Below, piece after piece: positions 1 to 11,640 of a DNA stretch of 64,000 nt (its first letter is position 1; each line of letters begins with the position of its first letter). A program made the position numbers and the translations under genes. The notes below the pieces were generated by a model that saw only the letters and a program-made list of their open reading frames with translations, searched no databases and was not told the origin of the DNA. This stretch comes from Hydrangea macrophylla. Taxonomy: Eukaryota; Streptophyta; Magnoliopsida; Cornales; Hydrangeaceae. The stretch lies in contig CM066994.1 in NCBI GenBank assembly GCA_033977485.1, forward strand, positions 118,506,458-118,570,457, in the 5' to 3' direction.

Positions 1-2
1 TT

Positions 3-989
3 GTTGATCGATTGACTAAATCGGCGCACTTCATCGCTTATAGTATGACATACCCGGTAGAGAAAATGAGCCGGATGTACATACAACAGGTTGTGCGACT
101 TCATGGCGCACCAGTGTCAATTGTGTCAGACCGTGACGCCCGTTTTACCTCTGGATTTTGGGAGAGTCTACAAGAAGCTATGGGAACCTCGCTCAAGATG
201 AGCACTGCTTTTCACCCTCAGACAGATGGGCAAACTGAGCGTGTAAACCAGATTATGGAAGATATGCTTAGGGCTTGTGTGATCGATTTTGAAGAATCTT
301 GGGAAACACACTTGCCTCTAGTTGAATTTGCCTATAACAATGGTTATCACACGAGTATCGGGATGGCTCCGTTCGAAGCTTTGTACGGACGACCATGCCG
401 TTCTCCGTTGTGTTGGGCAGAAGTTGGAGACACGGAACTGTTGGGACCAGATTTGGTTAGAGAAACCAACGAGAAGATTTCCTTGGTCAAGGAAAGGATG
501 AGAACCGCTCAAAGTCGGTATAAGAGCTATGCCGATCGACGTCGAAAAGATTTGGAATTCAGTGTTGGGGATCACGTACTTCTTAAGGTTTCACCGACCC
601 GAGGAGTAGTACGTTTTGGTCTCAAGAGAGGGAAGTTGGCTCCACGTTTCATTGGACCGTTCGAGATTTTAGAACGTGTCGGGAAAGTAGCTTATCGATT
701 GGCACTACCACCAAAGATGTCTGGGGTTCACAATGTATTCCATGTGAGTATGCTGAGAAAATACATACGAGATCCCTCACATGTAGTTAGTTATGACGAC
801 ATTGAGACGAGTCATAACATTTCTTACAAAGAAAGGCCCGTGAAGGTTCTGGATCAGAGTATAAAGAAGCTGAGGAATAAAGAAATTCCATTGGTGAAGG
901 TTCAGTGGAATCACCATGACGAGAACGAAGCCTCGTGGGAAGTTGAAGCCGATATGAGGAAGAAGTACCCGGAGTTGTTTCAGGACTAG
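3..989 (+). CDS. Ty3/gypsy integrase C-terminal half with chromodomain-like tail (5' partial)
   Basis: This is the last third of a Ty3 polyprotein; the frame is open from base 3 and ends at a TAG at 987-989. The integrase catalytic core is visible from SDRDARF (second catalytic Asp) to the Glu in TERVNQIMEDML. Next come the conserved YNNGYHTSIGMAPFEALYGR stretch and the GPFEILERVG..YRLALP and NVFHVSMLRKY segments. The last 55 residues (PVKVLDQ...VQWNHHDENEASWE...YPELFQ) are chromodomain-like, as in Tekay elements, where the tail is thought to guide integration into heterochromatin. No stop or frameshift is seen in the part present. The first catalytic Asp and the zinc-binding HHCC domain are outside the window. 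Confidence 0.93.
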   Translation, partial: VDRLTKSAHFIAYSMTYPVEKMSRMYIQQVVRLHGAPVSIVSDRDARFTSGFWESLQEAMGTSLKMSTAFHPQTDGQTERVNQIMEDMLRACVIDFEESWETHLPLVEFAYNNGYHTSIGMAPFEALYGRPCRSPLCWAEVGDTELLGPDLVRETNEKISLVKERMRTAQSRYKSYADRRRKDLEFSVGDHVLLKVSPTRGVVRFGLKRGKLAPRFIGPFEILERVGKVAYRLALPPKMSGVHNVFHVSMLRKYIRDPSHVVSYDDIETSHNISYKERPVKVLDQSIKKLRNKEIPLVKVQWNHHDENEASWEVEADMRKKYPELFQD

Positions 990-1021
990 TTAGTCTTGAT
1001 TTCGGGGACGAAATCTTGTTT

Positions 1022-1034
1022 AAGGGAGGAAGGG
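1022..1034 (+). other. Polypurine tract of element A
   Basis: The purine run AAGGGAGGAAGGG lies directly before the LTR start TGTAATAACC and would prime plus-strand DNA synthesis. Confidence 0.85.
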
Positions 1035-2365
1035 TGTAATAACCTGCATTTTCATTTAAAATTTAATCTGACATCTTTCATAATTTTGGCATTGTCATAT
1101 TTAATTCAATTGGTGTGGTATGCTGATATTTTAATTTCTTGTTTAATTCACATTTAGAATTTCTTTTAGGGTCAAACTACAATTTTGTAAAAAAATTTGT
1201 AAAACCTGTGTTAAATTTCAAATCTGTATTTCAAAACGGTGAAAATATTTTCTGTTAACTCAAACTGTATTTTTATTAAACCAGAAAATCAATCTTTACA
1301 CTAAAATAAATTTTCTGTATTTTTGTGGTGACCACCGCGCCCCGAAAATACCAGTTTATGTTCAAAACTGTCCGCGCGATGTGAGCTTCCACAGATTTTG
1401 GAAGTGACCGATTTGGACATTTGCTTTATTCCATTAATGGCAAGTAATCATTTGACTAAGTCTTGTTTGGGAATGCTTTGTGTGTGTGTGTGTATTCTTG
1501 TGACCAAAAGTTGCATTTCCCAAACACCATTAGCTTGAACCCCTACTAGCCTAGCTTGGCTCTTCAATAATCTGAGAGTGTATATGCATGTATATACGTA
1601 TGAATAATGCTGAATCATTTGGGTAATTTCAGAATTTAAAACCAAAATTTCTTTTGTTGAGTGAACTTGGTAGTTCTTGGGCTCCAAGTAGCCTAAGCTT
1701 GGCTTCCCTATACATACAACACTCACACACTTACAATCTGAAATTTACATTCACAACTAAAATATAGAGACATAGAGAGAGTTCAGAGATATAGAGAATT
1801 GCAGATCTTTTTTAGAAAGAAGAAGCTCTTGATCCTCCATAGTCAAGCTTGGGTTAATTCTTATTAAGCTTATCTTTCTCAACAATCACTCATCTCTTAA
1901 TCACAGTGAGTATTCCAAACTCACTCCAAATGTAAACTTATGCTTGTTTACTGTGTTAATTTTGTGTTCTTGTTTAACTCCATGAAAATTTCACGTTGAA
2001 GTTCATAACTTGAAAAAAAATGGAGATTTTCCAAACTCAATCAAAATAAGTTTTTAGAGATGATTTAGGGAGATTGGGGTCCCTAGATGCTACTGTTAAA
2101 GTTTTGGAGCCCAATTTGTTCACATAAGAAAGTATATAAGAAAATAAGTTTTGACATATTTTAGTTTTTCATAAAATTGGAGAGCTATAGTTTCAATTAT
2201 GTTAAATTGATTGCATACTTGGAATCCTTGTTGAAAAACAAAGAAATCCATATATAATAGGACATATATGCTAATAGAATTGAAAATGGGTCATTTTGAC
2301 CCCTTAAAACTGAAATAGAGGAAGTCTGGGGAAGAAGACGAAGCCTCAGTGAAAGGTCGCGCCAC

Positions 2366-2660
2366 GATCGCGCGCGCGAGGATCGCGCGAGCGGCCCGCG
2401 CGAGCGACCCTCGCTCGAGAGGCTCGCGCGCGCGATTCCCCTGTACCTTGGCCGTTGGAAGAGTTTTTGTAAAGGAAAAATGAAAATCGGCCAAATCGCG
2501 CGAGCGGACCGCGCGAGCGAATTATCGCGCGAGCGATCCGCGCGCGCGAGTTTGGCTTCCCCAGGCAGATGGAAAAGTTTATAAAAGAAAAAGGAAATCG
2601 GCCAGATCGCGCGAGCGGCCCGCGCGAGCGACCTTTCGCGCGAGCGGCCCGCGCGCGCGA
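2366..2660. repeat. CGCGCGAGCG array in LTR of element A
   Basis: Eight exact copies of CGCGCGAGCG lie in three clusters separated by spacers that resemble each other (GGAAAAG...AAATCGGCCA). The block is far richer in CpG than the AT-rich LTR around it. Confidence 0.85.
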
Positions 2661-2949
2661 TTTCCGGCAGTTTGTGGTTTTTGTTGTTTTGTGCTAAGGG
2701 ACTGTTTGGATGAAATTCATATACTGTTAAGGTTCTGTTTGGGTAGTTTATTTAAAACAGAACCCCAATTATTCATGTTTGAACGAGTTGGACGTTGTGT
2801 TTTGACTTATCAATTCCCGTACTTGCGTTGTGCCTTTAATTCAGTAAAGTGCTTTATGTTTTAGAGTTTCATGACATTCATGTGGGTCAGTGGTACATGC
2901 ATGTGTGTGACAGTCAGTGTGGAAAGAGTAATGGTTAGTGTGGAAAAGA

Positions 2950-3345
2950 GTATGAGTTGTGGTTGTGGTTGTGGTTGTGATTGTGGTTGTGGTTGTGATT
3001 GTGATTGGGATTGAGATTGCGGTGGTGATTGTAGTTGAAAAAGAGGCGTGGGTATCTTTGAAATGCGACGGTGGCAAATATGGACACTCCCTGACGCCCA
3101 TGGAAGCGTTAAAGTGTGTGACGCCGAACTCGGACACTCACTGGCACCCATGGAAGTGCTAAAGTGTGGCCAACAGTCACTCCCTGATAACTCAAGTCTG
3201 GATACTGCGAGAGGGGTTGCCCCGGTATTTGCATGGCGGTTAGGGTATTCATAGTGTGAGGCAATGGACACTCCCTGGTACCCCGGACCAAAGTGTGAGG
3301 CAAACTGGACACTCCTTGGCGCCCCGTTGCTAAAGTGTGGCTACC
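2950..3345. repeat. TTGTGG microsatellite and GGACACTCCCTGG tandem units
   Basis: 2950-3024 is a GGTTGT/GATTGT hexamer run. From 3078 about four or five imperfect units follow, each with GGACACTC(C/A)CTGG and, about 25-40 bases on, AAAGTGTG. LTR E has comparable units (GGTTTGGGAGAAGGCCCTGC, 17730-17840) in a similar relative position. Confidence 0.75.
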
Positions 3346-4024
3346 TTAGTGTTTCAAAGATACAGGAGTAAGATAGAGGGTTGTTGTGGGGTCTGTCGAG
3401 AGAAAAGAGTCGGTAAGATGAGTGGGGTGCATTATTTCATACACGAGCATGTGTTTTAATGAATGAACAACTTTTAATATATTCCTCGTGGTGCTCTAAA
3501 ATGAATTCTTTTTATGATCAAACTATTGATTTTGTAAATTGAAAATGGAAAAAGGTAAATGGGTATGTTTTACATTCAAAGTCATGTTTTTAATACTCAC
3601 CAGCTTCTTGAAGCTGACGGCGTCGATGCGTCCTGGACATTCGTGTTCAGGCTTTTCAGGTTTTAATCAGGAAGAAACTTATGACTACGCTAACTGAGAA
3701 TGGCGGCTTTTGGAATGAGGAACCTGCTTAATTATTATGCTTTTAAGTTATATGTTTTAGTTATGAACTGCTTGTAATAAGGATGACTGTAATAGACTTA
3801 AGATATTGTTTTGATTTAAGGCGGCTTGTGCCTTAGTTGACCCAGTATTGTAATCTGTAATAAGTTAGAAGAATTTTATAAGCTTTGATAGCTCTACTCT
3901 GATCATTGTTTATTACTGTTGTTCGACGTTTGGGGACGGAATCGATCCTTCAAACTGTCGCGGCCTACGGGTCCATAAAGGAAATTAAACGCTTTCCTTA
4001 TTTATGCTACGTCGGGGCGTGACA

Positions 4025-4357
4025 AGGTTGATTGTGGGTCAACGGTGACTGTCAAGTGAGGACACGGGGAATTGGTAATTCATGGGGAATTGGTAATTCG
4101 TGAGGAATTGACATGGCTAAATGACATGTATGTGCATTAAATGGTAATTGAGTTATCTGGTATTTTGATGAATAGTAATTATACCAGTTTTGTATAATTT
4201 CTGGTAGTTTTGATTGCGATTTAGATCATTTTGAATACTATAGTGAGACCGCAGTTGATACGTTGCATAAAAGGTAGGTTATATAGAGATTCCACAAAAT
4301 TATTTTCGGAACGTAATTACAGCAATAAACGGAGCTTAAGCGAAAACTTTTTTAATT
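4025..4357 (+). repeat. Left fragment of old Tekay-like LTR E
   Basis: This stretch joins onto 17012-18808 once element F is removed. The join reads through a motif shared with the LTRs of B and C: CTTAAGCGAAAACTT (left of F) and TTCACTCGTGAA (right of F) correspond to CTTAGTCGAAAACTT...TTCACTCGTAAA there. The start of LTR E is not seen; it was probably separated by insertion of A at 4024/4025. The last five bases (TAATT, 4353-4357) are the left TSD of F. Confidence 0.65.
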
Positions 4358-4961
4358 TGATATGTACAAAAGTATCAGGTTAAAGTCAAGTCTTGCCACC
4401 TCAGCAAAGAGAAGCCAGGTTTTCTGGGCAGTTATGTAGAACTGCCCAGTGCGGTCCCTAACTCGGGCACCTGTTCCAGACTAGCCCCGCGTAGGCGCAC
4501 TCCTAGAAGACGTAATTTCTTGTCCAGCAAGGCTCCAAACAGTTCCCTATCCCAGATCGAAGGCTAAATGGAAGGATCAAATAGTTTCCTAAACCACTTA
4601 GGAAACTCTCATAATTTCATGTAAATCAATTATAATCAGATTGGGTTTCCTAATCTGATAATTTACCTTGTACGATTAACCTCTTGCACCTATAAAAGAA
4701 GTCCCTCACTCCCTGTTAAAGGGATCGCATTCTTAACCTAAAGAATAGCAAATTACATCACTATTACATATATACCCGGTCGGTTTCTGGTAGTGCCGCC
4801 CTTCTTTGTTGGTTCTCCAGTAGCCGCCAGTGATCTGTTAGTGAAGCGCACCGACGTACACGTGGACGTATGCCACCTCATTAACGGGGCCGAACCATAC
4901 ATAAATTGCCTGTGCTCATCCCTCCCTCTAAACTATACGTACCCGAATTTTGGCATCATTA
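4358..4961 (+). repeat. 5' LTR of element F
   Basis: It begins TGATATGTAC and ends GGCATCATTA; the 3' LTR copy ends TCATCA, so the terminal CA is probably mutated here. The sequence matches 16407-17011 along its whole length with scattered substitutions. A TATAAAAG box is at 4691-4698. Confidence 0.88.
4691..4698 (+). promoter_or_regulatory. TATA box in 5' LTR of F
   Basis: TATAAAAG, kept at the same place in the 3' LTR (16741-16748). It is the likely core promoter of the element. Confidence 0.6.
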
Positions 4962-4964
4962 GTT

Positions 4965-4982
4965 TGGCGCCGTCTGTGGGAA
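4965..4982 (+). other. Primer-binding site of element F
   Basis: TGGCGCCGTCTGTGGGAA starts three bases after the 5' LTR. Leading TGG (complement of a tRNA CCA end) fits a primer site. I did not identify the tRNA; it is not the initiator-Met type used by B, C and the copia element. Confidence 0.7.
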
Positions 4983-5023
4983 ACGACAGGTTTCCTCTGA
5001 AAACAAATCTTTAGCTAATTGCC

Positions 5024-6630
5024 ATGGCGCCGAAGAAAGGTAAGAAGACCGCTGCTTTGACGGGTCAAGCGGAGTCGCAATCCGGGCAGTCGGCCGCCTC
5101 CATAACCACCGAGCAGATTACCGCAGCTCTTGCGCAACTCTTGGAAGCCCAGCAGCGAACCCAGCAACAGATCAAAGCACTGCTGGCCCGACAGGAGAAG
5201 CTCCCATTGATCGAAGATCAGCCCGAGAAGAGCGTGCCTGATCGGGAGCCAATAGGCTTGCCTACACCGAGCCATTGTCCCTGTCGGCTAGGGAATGACT
5301 CGGGGACGACGAGAGTAGCCAGGTTCCCAAACTGACCGAGCAACGCGCCCGAGGCTGCCCTGGCTGGACAGGGGAGGCCCGAGACATCATCAATAGCAGG
5401 CGTGCTGCCAGAGGGGAAGAACAAAGGCAAACCGCCCGGGATTCGGTCAGAGATCCCCCGACCATGGGCCGCCAGGATCTCAGGCATACGATTACCCAGA
5501 GCTGAAGCCAGGTTTCATCCCCAAGGACCACGCACTTCAAGGAAGAAACCTCCTCATCTGACCCAGCACACCGCGCGGATACGGAGAAGAAGACAGGTCA
5601 GAAGGATGTCAAGGCCCATATTGAGGATCTGCAGAAGCAAATCGAGAGGCTAAGCCGCAAGCCGCGCCACGATCACACCAACACTGAGACCGAGTCCCCA
5701 TTTACCATCCGAGTCACAAGGTTTCCCGTCCGGCGAAAATTCAAACCACCGCATCTGGACTCCTACAACAGTTCGGGAAGCCCGGTGGGCCATATCTGGT
5801 CTTATAAAGCCTAGATGGCGCTGGTCACTACTATTGACGAGATATTGTGTCTGGCCTTTCCAAGCACCCTCAAAAGGCTAGCCACGCAGTGGTTGCATGC
5901 TCTTAAACCCCGGACGGTCGATAACTTCAAGACATTGAGCAAACTCTTCATTAGCCAATTCGTGGGAATGCAAGACCGATCGCAACCGAATACCCAGCTG
6001 CTGACTGTCAAGCAGCGCAAAGGGGAATCCCTAAAAGAGTACGTCGATTGTTTCAATCAGCAGAGGCTTCAAATCTGCCATCTAGATGAAACGGTCACTA
6101 TTATGGCCTTCTGCTCAGGAGTTCAACAATTCAAAGTTGCTACGTCGTTCCACCGAGACCGAGCGACAAACCTGGTGGAATTTTCGGAGAGGGTCGGGAA
6201 GTACATCGACACGGAGGAGTTCCTCAAGGCCAAGCACGTCACCTTCCCAGGAGATGAATCCCCAGGGTCTAAGCGCAAGCGTGAGGGCTCTGAGAGGGGC
6301 CCGGGAAAGAAGCCAAAGTAGGATCAGCCGAGAGGTGGTCGGGATCAAGCCCCAACCACCTTCACTCCACTTTCCTAGCCTATCCACGAGGTCATGGCCA
6401 CCGCGAAGACTCAGAGGCTGCTCCAACAACCAACAAAGCTGAGGAGTCTGCCCGGGAAGAGAAACCGGGACAAATTCTACCGATACCACAAAGACCATGG
6501 CCATTATACGGAGGACTGTTTCAAGCTTAAGATCGCCATCGAGAAACTGATCGAACAGGGTCACCTCATCGAGTTTGTCGTGACAGATAGGCGACCTCGG
6601 CAAGATGCCCAAGTGCCCGAGTTGCCATAA
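5024..6630 (+). pseudogene. gag of element F (frameshifted)
   Basis: A start ATG at 5024 opens MAPKKGKKTAAL with a Gln-rich stretch likely to form a coiled coil (about 30 to 60 residues in). The frame breaks near 5335. The retrotransposon gag capsid region is readable at 5815-6321 (LATQWLHALKPRTVDNFKTL, QRKGESLKEYV, motifs of the gag family), followed by a basic tail (GSKRKREGSERGPGKKPK). A further frame at about 6440-6630 has YRYHKDHGHYTEDCFKLK, the His/Cys motif seen downstream of gag in Tat and Athila elements. At least three frame breaks separate these parts. Gag would form the virus-like particle; this copy cannot make it. Confidence 0.85.
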
Positions 6631-6825
6631 CCCCTCGGGTAAATCAACGTGATCTCCGGAGGAACTTCGAGTAGCAGGGACTAACAGTCGGCGAGGAAGA
6701 GCCATGCCCAGGCATCCCAAGCGGATGTCTGGCATGTCCAATCCACCGACTCCCAACCAACCGATGTCTTAACATTCTCGTCTCACGATGTAGAGGACCT
6801 ATACTGTCCTCACGACGATCCACAG

Positions 6826-9800
6826 GTGGTGACGCTCTCCATAGCAAATTATGTGGTCAAGAGGGTGTTAGTAGACACGGGCAGCTCCTCTGACATCCTG
6901 TTCGTATCAGCGTTCGACCAGTTAAGAATATCAAGGGATCGGCTCCGGCCTGTAGCCACTCTCCTGGTAGGTTTCAATGGATCAAGAACCCAACCGCTCA
7001 CGGCGCTCAGGACAATCGAGCTCCCGCTCCCAATTCTCATGGGGACTTACCCCTAGCAAGTCACCGTACTAGCAAACTTTGTGGTGGTAGAGTCACCATC
7101 GGCCTACAATGCCATCTTTGGGAGACCAACGCTTAATAAAGCTAGGGCAGTTGTGTGGACATATAGTCTGGTAGTCAAGTTTTCGACCCCCAATGGTCCT
7201 GGGAGATTAAGAGGGAATCAGACGACCGCCCAGAGGTGTTACATTAGCTCCCTACGCTGGGAGGCCATCATAGAAACATTGAGCGTTCAGGAAATGGACC
7301 CGAGGGACAAAAGCAACAGAATGGGCCCCGTAGAAGAGCTAGAGCAAGCAGTGCTGAACCCTTAGTTTCCCGATCGGTCCGTCAGCATCAGGACCAACCT
7401 GCAACCAAGCCTCAAGAAGGAGTTGATCTGGTTCTTGCAACAGAGTCAGGACATCTTCGCTTGGAGTCATGAAGACATGCCTGGGATTGACCCCCGGGTT
7501 ATATCCCACCGTCTCAACATCGACCCTGACTCTCGACCGGTCAAGCAGAAGAGACGAGGCATGGCTCCGGAGAGACAAGCGGCAGTACGTGAGGAGATCG
7601 AAAGGCTCCTAAAGGAAAAGTCCATCCGAGAAGTCCACTACCTCGACTGGTTGGCGAACGTGGTGCTAGTCAAGAAAAGCAACGGAAAGTGGAGAATGTG
7701 CGTCGATTACCGATCTAAACAATGCCTGCACCAAGGATTACTAACAGTTTCCTAGGATTGCTATCCGCTGCCTCCTTATGGACTCCACGGCCGGGCATTC
7801 ACTTCTCTCATTTATGGACGCCTACTTTGGGTACAACCAGATCAGCATGCATCCCGAGGACGAGGAAAAAACCTCCTTCATCACAGACCAGGGCACGTAC
7901 TGCTACAAAGTGATGCCTTTCGGCCTCAAAAACGCCGGGGCGACTTATCAACGCCTGGTTAGGGGTGGCAATTTCTGATACGACAACACGGTTTTCTAAG
8001 ACAACCAGATTATGACACGACACGACACGATTAAATTAAAAAAGTTTATTATTTTTATTGAATAGTACTAAAAACTAAAAATCAACCCAAAAACCATGCA
8101 ACCCATTTATGACCCGATTATGACATGTCTAACCCGAATTGCCACCCCTATGTCTGGTCAATCACATATTCAAAGATCTAATCGGGAAATCAATGGAGGT
8201 TTTATGTCGATGATCTTTTGGTCAAAAGCCAAGACGAGTCCGACCATCTCGAACATTTAGCCGGGGCCTTCAGCATCTTAAGGAAATTCAGGATGAGGTT
8301 GAACCCGACCAAGTGAACATTTGAAATCTCGTCTGGGAAGTTTCTGGGATATTTGGTCAGCAAATAGGGAATTGAAGCAAACCCTAAGAAGATTCAAGCA
8401 ATCATCAATATGCAGTCGCCCAGGTCGACCAAAGAAGTTCAAAGCCTAGTCGGGCGAGTAGCCGAATTGAACAGGTTCATGTCCCAAGCTACTGACCGAT
8501 GCCTGCCATTTTTTAAGATCCTTCGTAAGGCTTTTAAATGGTCGGAAGAGTGCAAGGAGGCCTTCCAGGAACTGAAGAAGTACCTGGCGTCACCCCCTCT
8601 GCTCTCGACACCGATACCGGATGAGGAGCTATTCTTGTATTTGGCGAAGTCGCCCTCAGCAGTGAGCTCAGCACTGATCAGAGAAGAGCACGGTATACAA
8701 TTCCCGGTGTATTATACCAGTCGGGCACTCTAAGGCGCCAAGAGCAGATATTCCCGCATCGAGAAGCTAGCCTTTGCCTTGATCACCTCTGCCCGGAGGC
8801 TCCGCCCCTACTTCCAGGCCCACGTCATTGTGGTTCTTACAGATCAGCCACACCGTCGAATCCTAAGCAAGCCCGACACATCCGGAAGGCTAGTTAAATG
8901 GGCACTGGAGCTCGAAGAGTTTGAGGTCGTTCACCGACCCCGAACAGCCAGCAAGGGGCAAGCCGTGGCAAATTTCCTGGTGGAGTTCACGTACCCGAAA
9001 GAGGCAGTCGAAGAGCTTGGCCAGCCGGTCCTACCGCCCGGTCTACAGCCTGATACCCCGACCTGGGTACTGTATGTTGACGGATCATCCAATAAACAGG
9101 ACAGCAGGGTAGGGATCATCCTGACCACAGCCGATGGGATCCTTAGAGGATACATTGTGATTAGGGTTCTGGGCCTCTAACAATGAGGCTGAGTATGAGG
9201 CCCTACTGGTCGGATTACAATTGGCTACCTGGATGGGTGCGTAGCAAGTCCAGGGGTATAGCGACTCCCAACTCATAGTTAATCAAGTCACTCAGGAGTA
9301 TGAAGCTCGGGAAGACAACATGGTAGCCTACTTGGCCCTTGTTCGGACGGTTTTAAAGAAACTCGAAGGCTTCTCCATCACGCAGATCCCGAGAGAGGAG
9401 AATACGAGAGCCGATCGGTTGGCCCGCCTCTCCTCATTCTCCGAGTCAGAGTTGACTGGGATAAGGATAGAATACTTACCCGAGCCAAGTGTGATCATGT
9501 TGGAGGGAGTGGAGGTAAAACTTGTCGCCTTAGGCCCCAGCTGGATGGATCTGATCACAATGTTCCTCACAACTAGCACTTTACCGAACACGAAGTAAGA
9601 AGCCCGCCGGATAAAGTACCGGGCGGCCAGATATCACCTCGTTGATGGCATCCTCTACATAAGGGGGTTCTATATCCCATATCTCCGATGTGTCCACCCT
9701 ATACAGGTCCAAGCAATATTACGTGAAATCCATGAAGGTCTTTGTGGTAACCACATAGGAGGTCGAGCACTCTCCTGAAAAGCCCTACTACAAGGCTACT

Positions 9801-10766
9801 ACTGGCCGACAATGGCCCGGGACTCCCAGGAGTATGTCAGACGGTGAGACAAGTGCCAAAGATACTCCCACATGATCAACTGCTCGGGAGAGCCCCAGAC
9901 ACCAATACTCAGCCCCTGGCTGTTCGCTCAGTGGGGTATCGATATTGTTGTTCCCCTCCTGATGGGGAAAGGACAAGTCAAGTTCGCTGTCATCGCCATG
10001 GACTATTTTACTAAGTGGGCAGAAGCCGAGCCTTTGACGACAATCAACGAGAAGAAGATGGAAATCTTCATCGAGTGAAATATCCTCAGTCAGTTCGGCG
10101 ATCACAAGGTCCTAGTCAGCGATAATGGGAGGCAGTTTGGTACCCCGGTCTTCAGGTAATTCTGCTCGGGATAAGGAATATCCAATCACTACTCTTTGCC
10201 CGAGCACCCTCAAGCTAAGCCGAGATGACAAACCGGACTATTCTGCATTCAATCAAGACTAGGCTCGAAAACGCCAAGGGGCTTTGGGCAGAGGAACTAC
10301 CGACCCTTCTGTGGGCCTACCGTACCACTCCCTGAGCGGCAACAGGCGAAACGCCATTCTCTTTACCTACAAGCTCGAGGCGGTGGTCTCCACAGAGCTC
10401 GGGTTGCCTACCTACCGAGTGTCAAATTTCAACAAGCAGGTTAATGAAGGAGCCCTCAGAAGAAAGCTTAACTTGATAGAGGAGAAAAGAGATCGGGCAT
10501 ATCTGAAAGTGGCAGCCTACAAACAGAGGGTATCTCGGTATTTTAACAACAAGGTGAATCACCGCAGCTTTCAGGTGGGAGATCTCATTCTTAAGGCAGT
10601 GAATCAGTCTACCAGAGTCCCAAGACACGAAAAGTTAGGGCCAAACTGGGAAGGACCATACAAGGTTACCCAAGTTAACCGGCCGGGCACATACTAGTTA
10701 CAAACTCTGGACGGGAATGATCTATCTCACCCGTGGAACGTGCAACATCTCCCCAAGTACTTTTAG
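6826..10766 (+). pseudogene. pol of element F: protease, RT, two RNase H, integrase (broken)
   Basis: Pieces appear in pol order. The aspartic protease is at about 6826-7056 (VLVDTGSSSDILF). Reverse transcriptase runs from about 7480 (PVKQKRRGMAPERQ, WRMCVDYR, GYNQISMHPEDEEKTSFIT, MPFGLKNAGATYQR); it is cut by a 191-bp MITE at 7960 and resumes at 8159 with the YVDD box in another frame at about 8207. The connection and first RNase H region are at 8410-9000. A second RNase H-like segment (WVLYVDGSSNKQ) at 9060-9590 is typical of Tat elements. Integrase starts near 9720 and includes WGIDIV and FTKWAEAEPL. The end QHLPKYF stops at 10766. Stops and shifts occur throughout, so it is non-functional. 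Confidence 0.87.
7960..8150. mobile_element. hAT-type MITE inserted in RT of element F
   Basis: 191 bp with 14-bp terminal inverted repeats TAGGGGTGGCAATT at both ends. Flanking 8-bp duplications are CGCCTGGT (7952-7959) and TGTCTGGT (8151-8158), differing at two sites, both C/T. The interior is AT-rich with short CGACAC repeats and has no coding capacity. The RT reading continues on either side. Confidence 0.85.
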
Positions 10767-10903
10767 TGACACTTGGATAAGGGTGAGTTAGCATTGGTTA
10801 GGAAATTTGTAGCTCTACTTGAGAATTTATTACAATTTTTCCAATATGAAATAAAGATTCTCTGTTTTTGCTACAAGATGTGATCCCTACCAGTGTGCTG
10901 TGC

Positions 10904-10985
10904 ACAAAAGACCTCGGCTTTATACCCGAGGCAAAAGACCTCGGCTTGACACCCAAGGCAAAAGACCTCGGTCTTAACTCCGTGG
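10904..10985. repeat. CAAAAGACCTCGG tandem repeat in 3' region of F
   Basis: Three copies of CAAAAGACCTCGG, about 28 bases apart, each followed by a degenerate CCGAGG-like complement that could form small stems. They lie in the non-coding stretch after integrase. Confidence 0.75.
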
Positions 10986-11250
10986 CACCGGCTTCGCTTA
11001 GGTCCCCAACCGACGATAGGGGGCACATCCCCCTAGGCGGCTAATGATGGCAAGCCTCAAAAGACCCTGCAACCACCCATGTTCCAGGTCGGTTCCCTAT
11101 GGTTAATTCCCTCACTAAACACCCGCCTTGGCAAAAGCTTGGGGGGCAGAGGGATACTGGTGTTTAACTCTGGACCAAAACAGGAAATCACACCGGGCAT
11201 TAAACAGAACATGAGGCTAGGCACGTGATGCCACTGTTAAATAGCCCCGG

Positions 11251-11640
11251 GTACCTACAGTGTCCAGAGAAACTGCTCGGATAATAACAGGACCCAAAAT
11301 CCTACATTATACCGAGCAGGACCTATAGGTCCCCAAAAGACCGAGCGTCCTCTACCGGTTACAGTCCTAAGCTTTTGCTAAAGCAGAGGTAGGGAAAGAC
11401 TGTTAACCGGTCGGTATAAGGCACTAACAGGGCTGAGAATTCCAAAACATTCCTAAGTACCTACAGTGTCCGAGGAAACCAATAACAAGACCAAAAGCAC
11501 AATTATACCGAGCACAACCTTCAAAGCAGGTTCCTAGAAATCGAGTGCTTCCTACCAGTACATTCCAAAACTTTTGCTAAGGCAGGGTTTCTACAAGATG
11601 CGCAACCGGTTGGACACAGGCAATCGCAAATAAGCCTGAA
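11251..11640. repeat. ~207-bp tandem duplication in 3' region of F
   Basis: Two diverged units start with GTACCTACAGTGTCC at about 11251 and AGTACCTACAGTGTCC at about 11457. They share ATTATACCGAGCA, CTTTTGCTAA(A/G)GCAG and AACCGGT blocks in the same order. Tandem repeats between pol and the 3' LTR are known from Tat/Retand elements. The remaining non-coding DNA of 10767-11890 shows nothing else. Confidence 0.7.

Larger units (their letters stand above)
1..4024 (+). mobile_element. Element A: 3' part of a Tekay-like Ty3/gypsy chromovirus
   Basis: The window opens inside the integrase of an LTR retrotransposon. In order there are the end of the pol ORF, a polypurine tract, and a long LTR that starts TGTAATAACC and ends GGGGCGTGACA. 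The 5' LTR, gag, protease and reverse transcriptase lie to the left of the window. The chromodomain-like tail after integrase and the nearly 3-kb LTR fit the Tekay/Del clade. The five bases after the LTR are AGGTT; the matching copy would be outside the window, so the TSD is unchecked. Confidence 0.9.
1035..4024 (+). repeat. 3' LTR of element A (2990 bp)
   Basis: The LTR begins TGTAATAACC after the polypurine tract and ends CGGGGCGTGACA, giving TG...CA termini. Inside are a strongly GC-rich repeated block (2366-2660), a TTGTGG-rich microsatellite (2950-3024) and imperfect tandem units of the GGACACTCCCTGG type (3078-3345). No real coding region is visible; the open frames over the repeats are low-complexity artefacts. 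Confidence 0.85.

Noticed and set aside
2841..3271. Open frames with long Thr/Ile/His or Gln-Ser-Pro repeats
   Set aside because: They come from the GGTTGT microsatellite and tandem units in LTR A; no start context or domain supports a protein.
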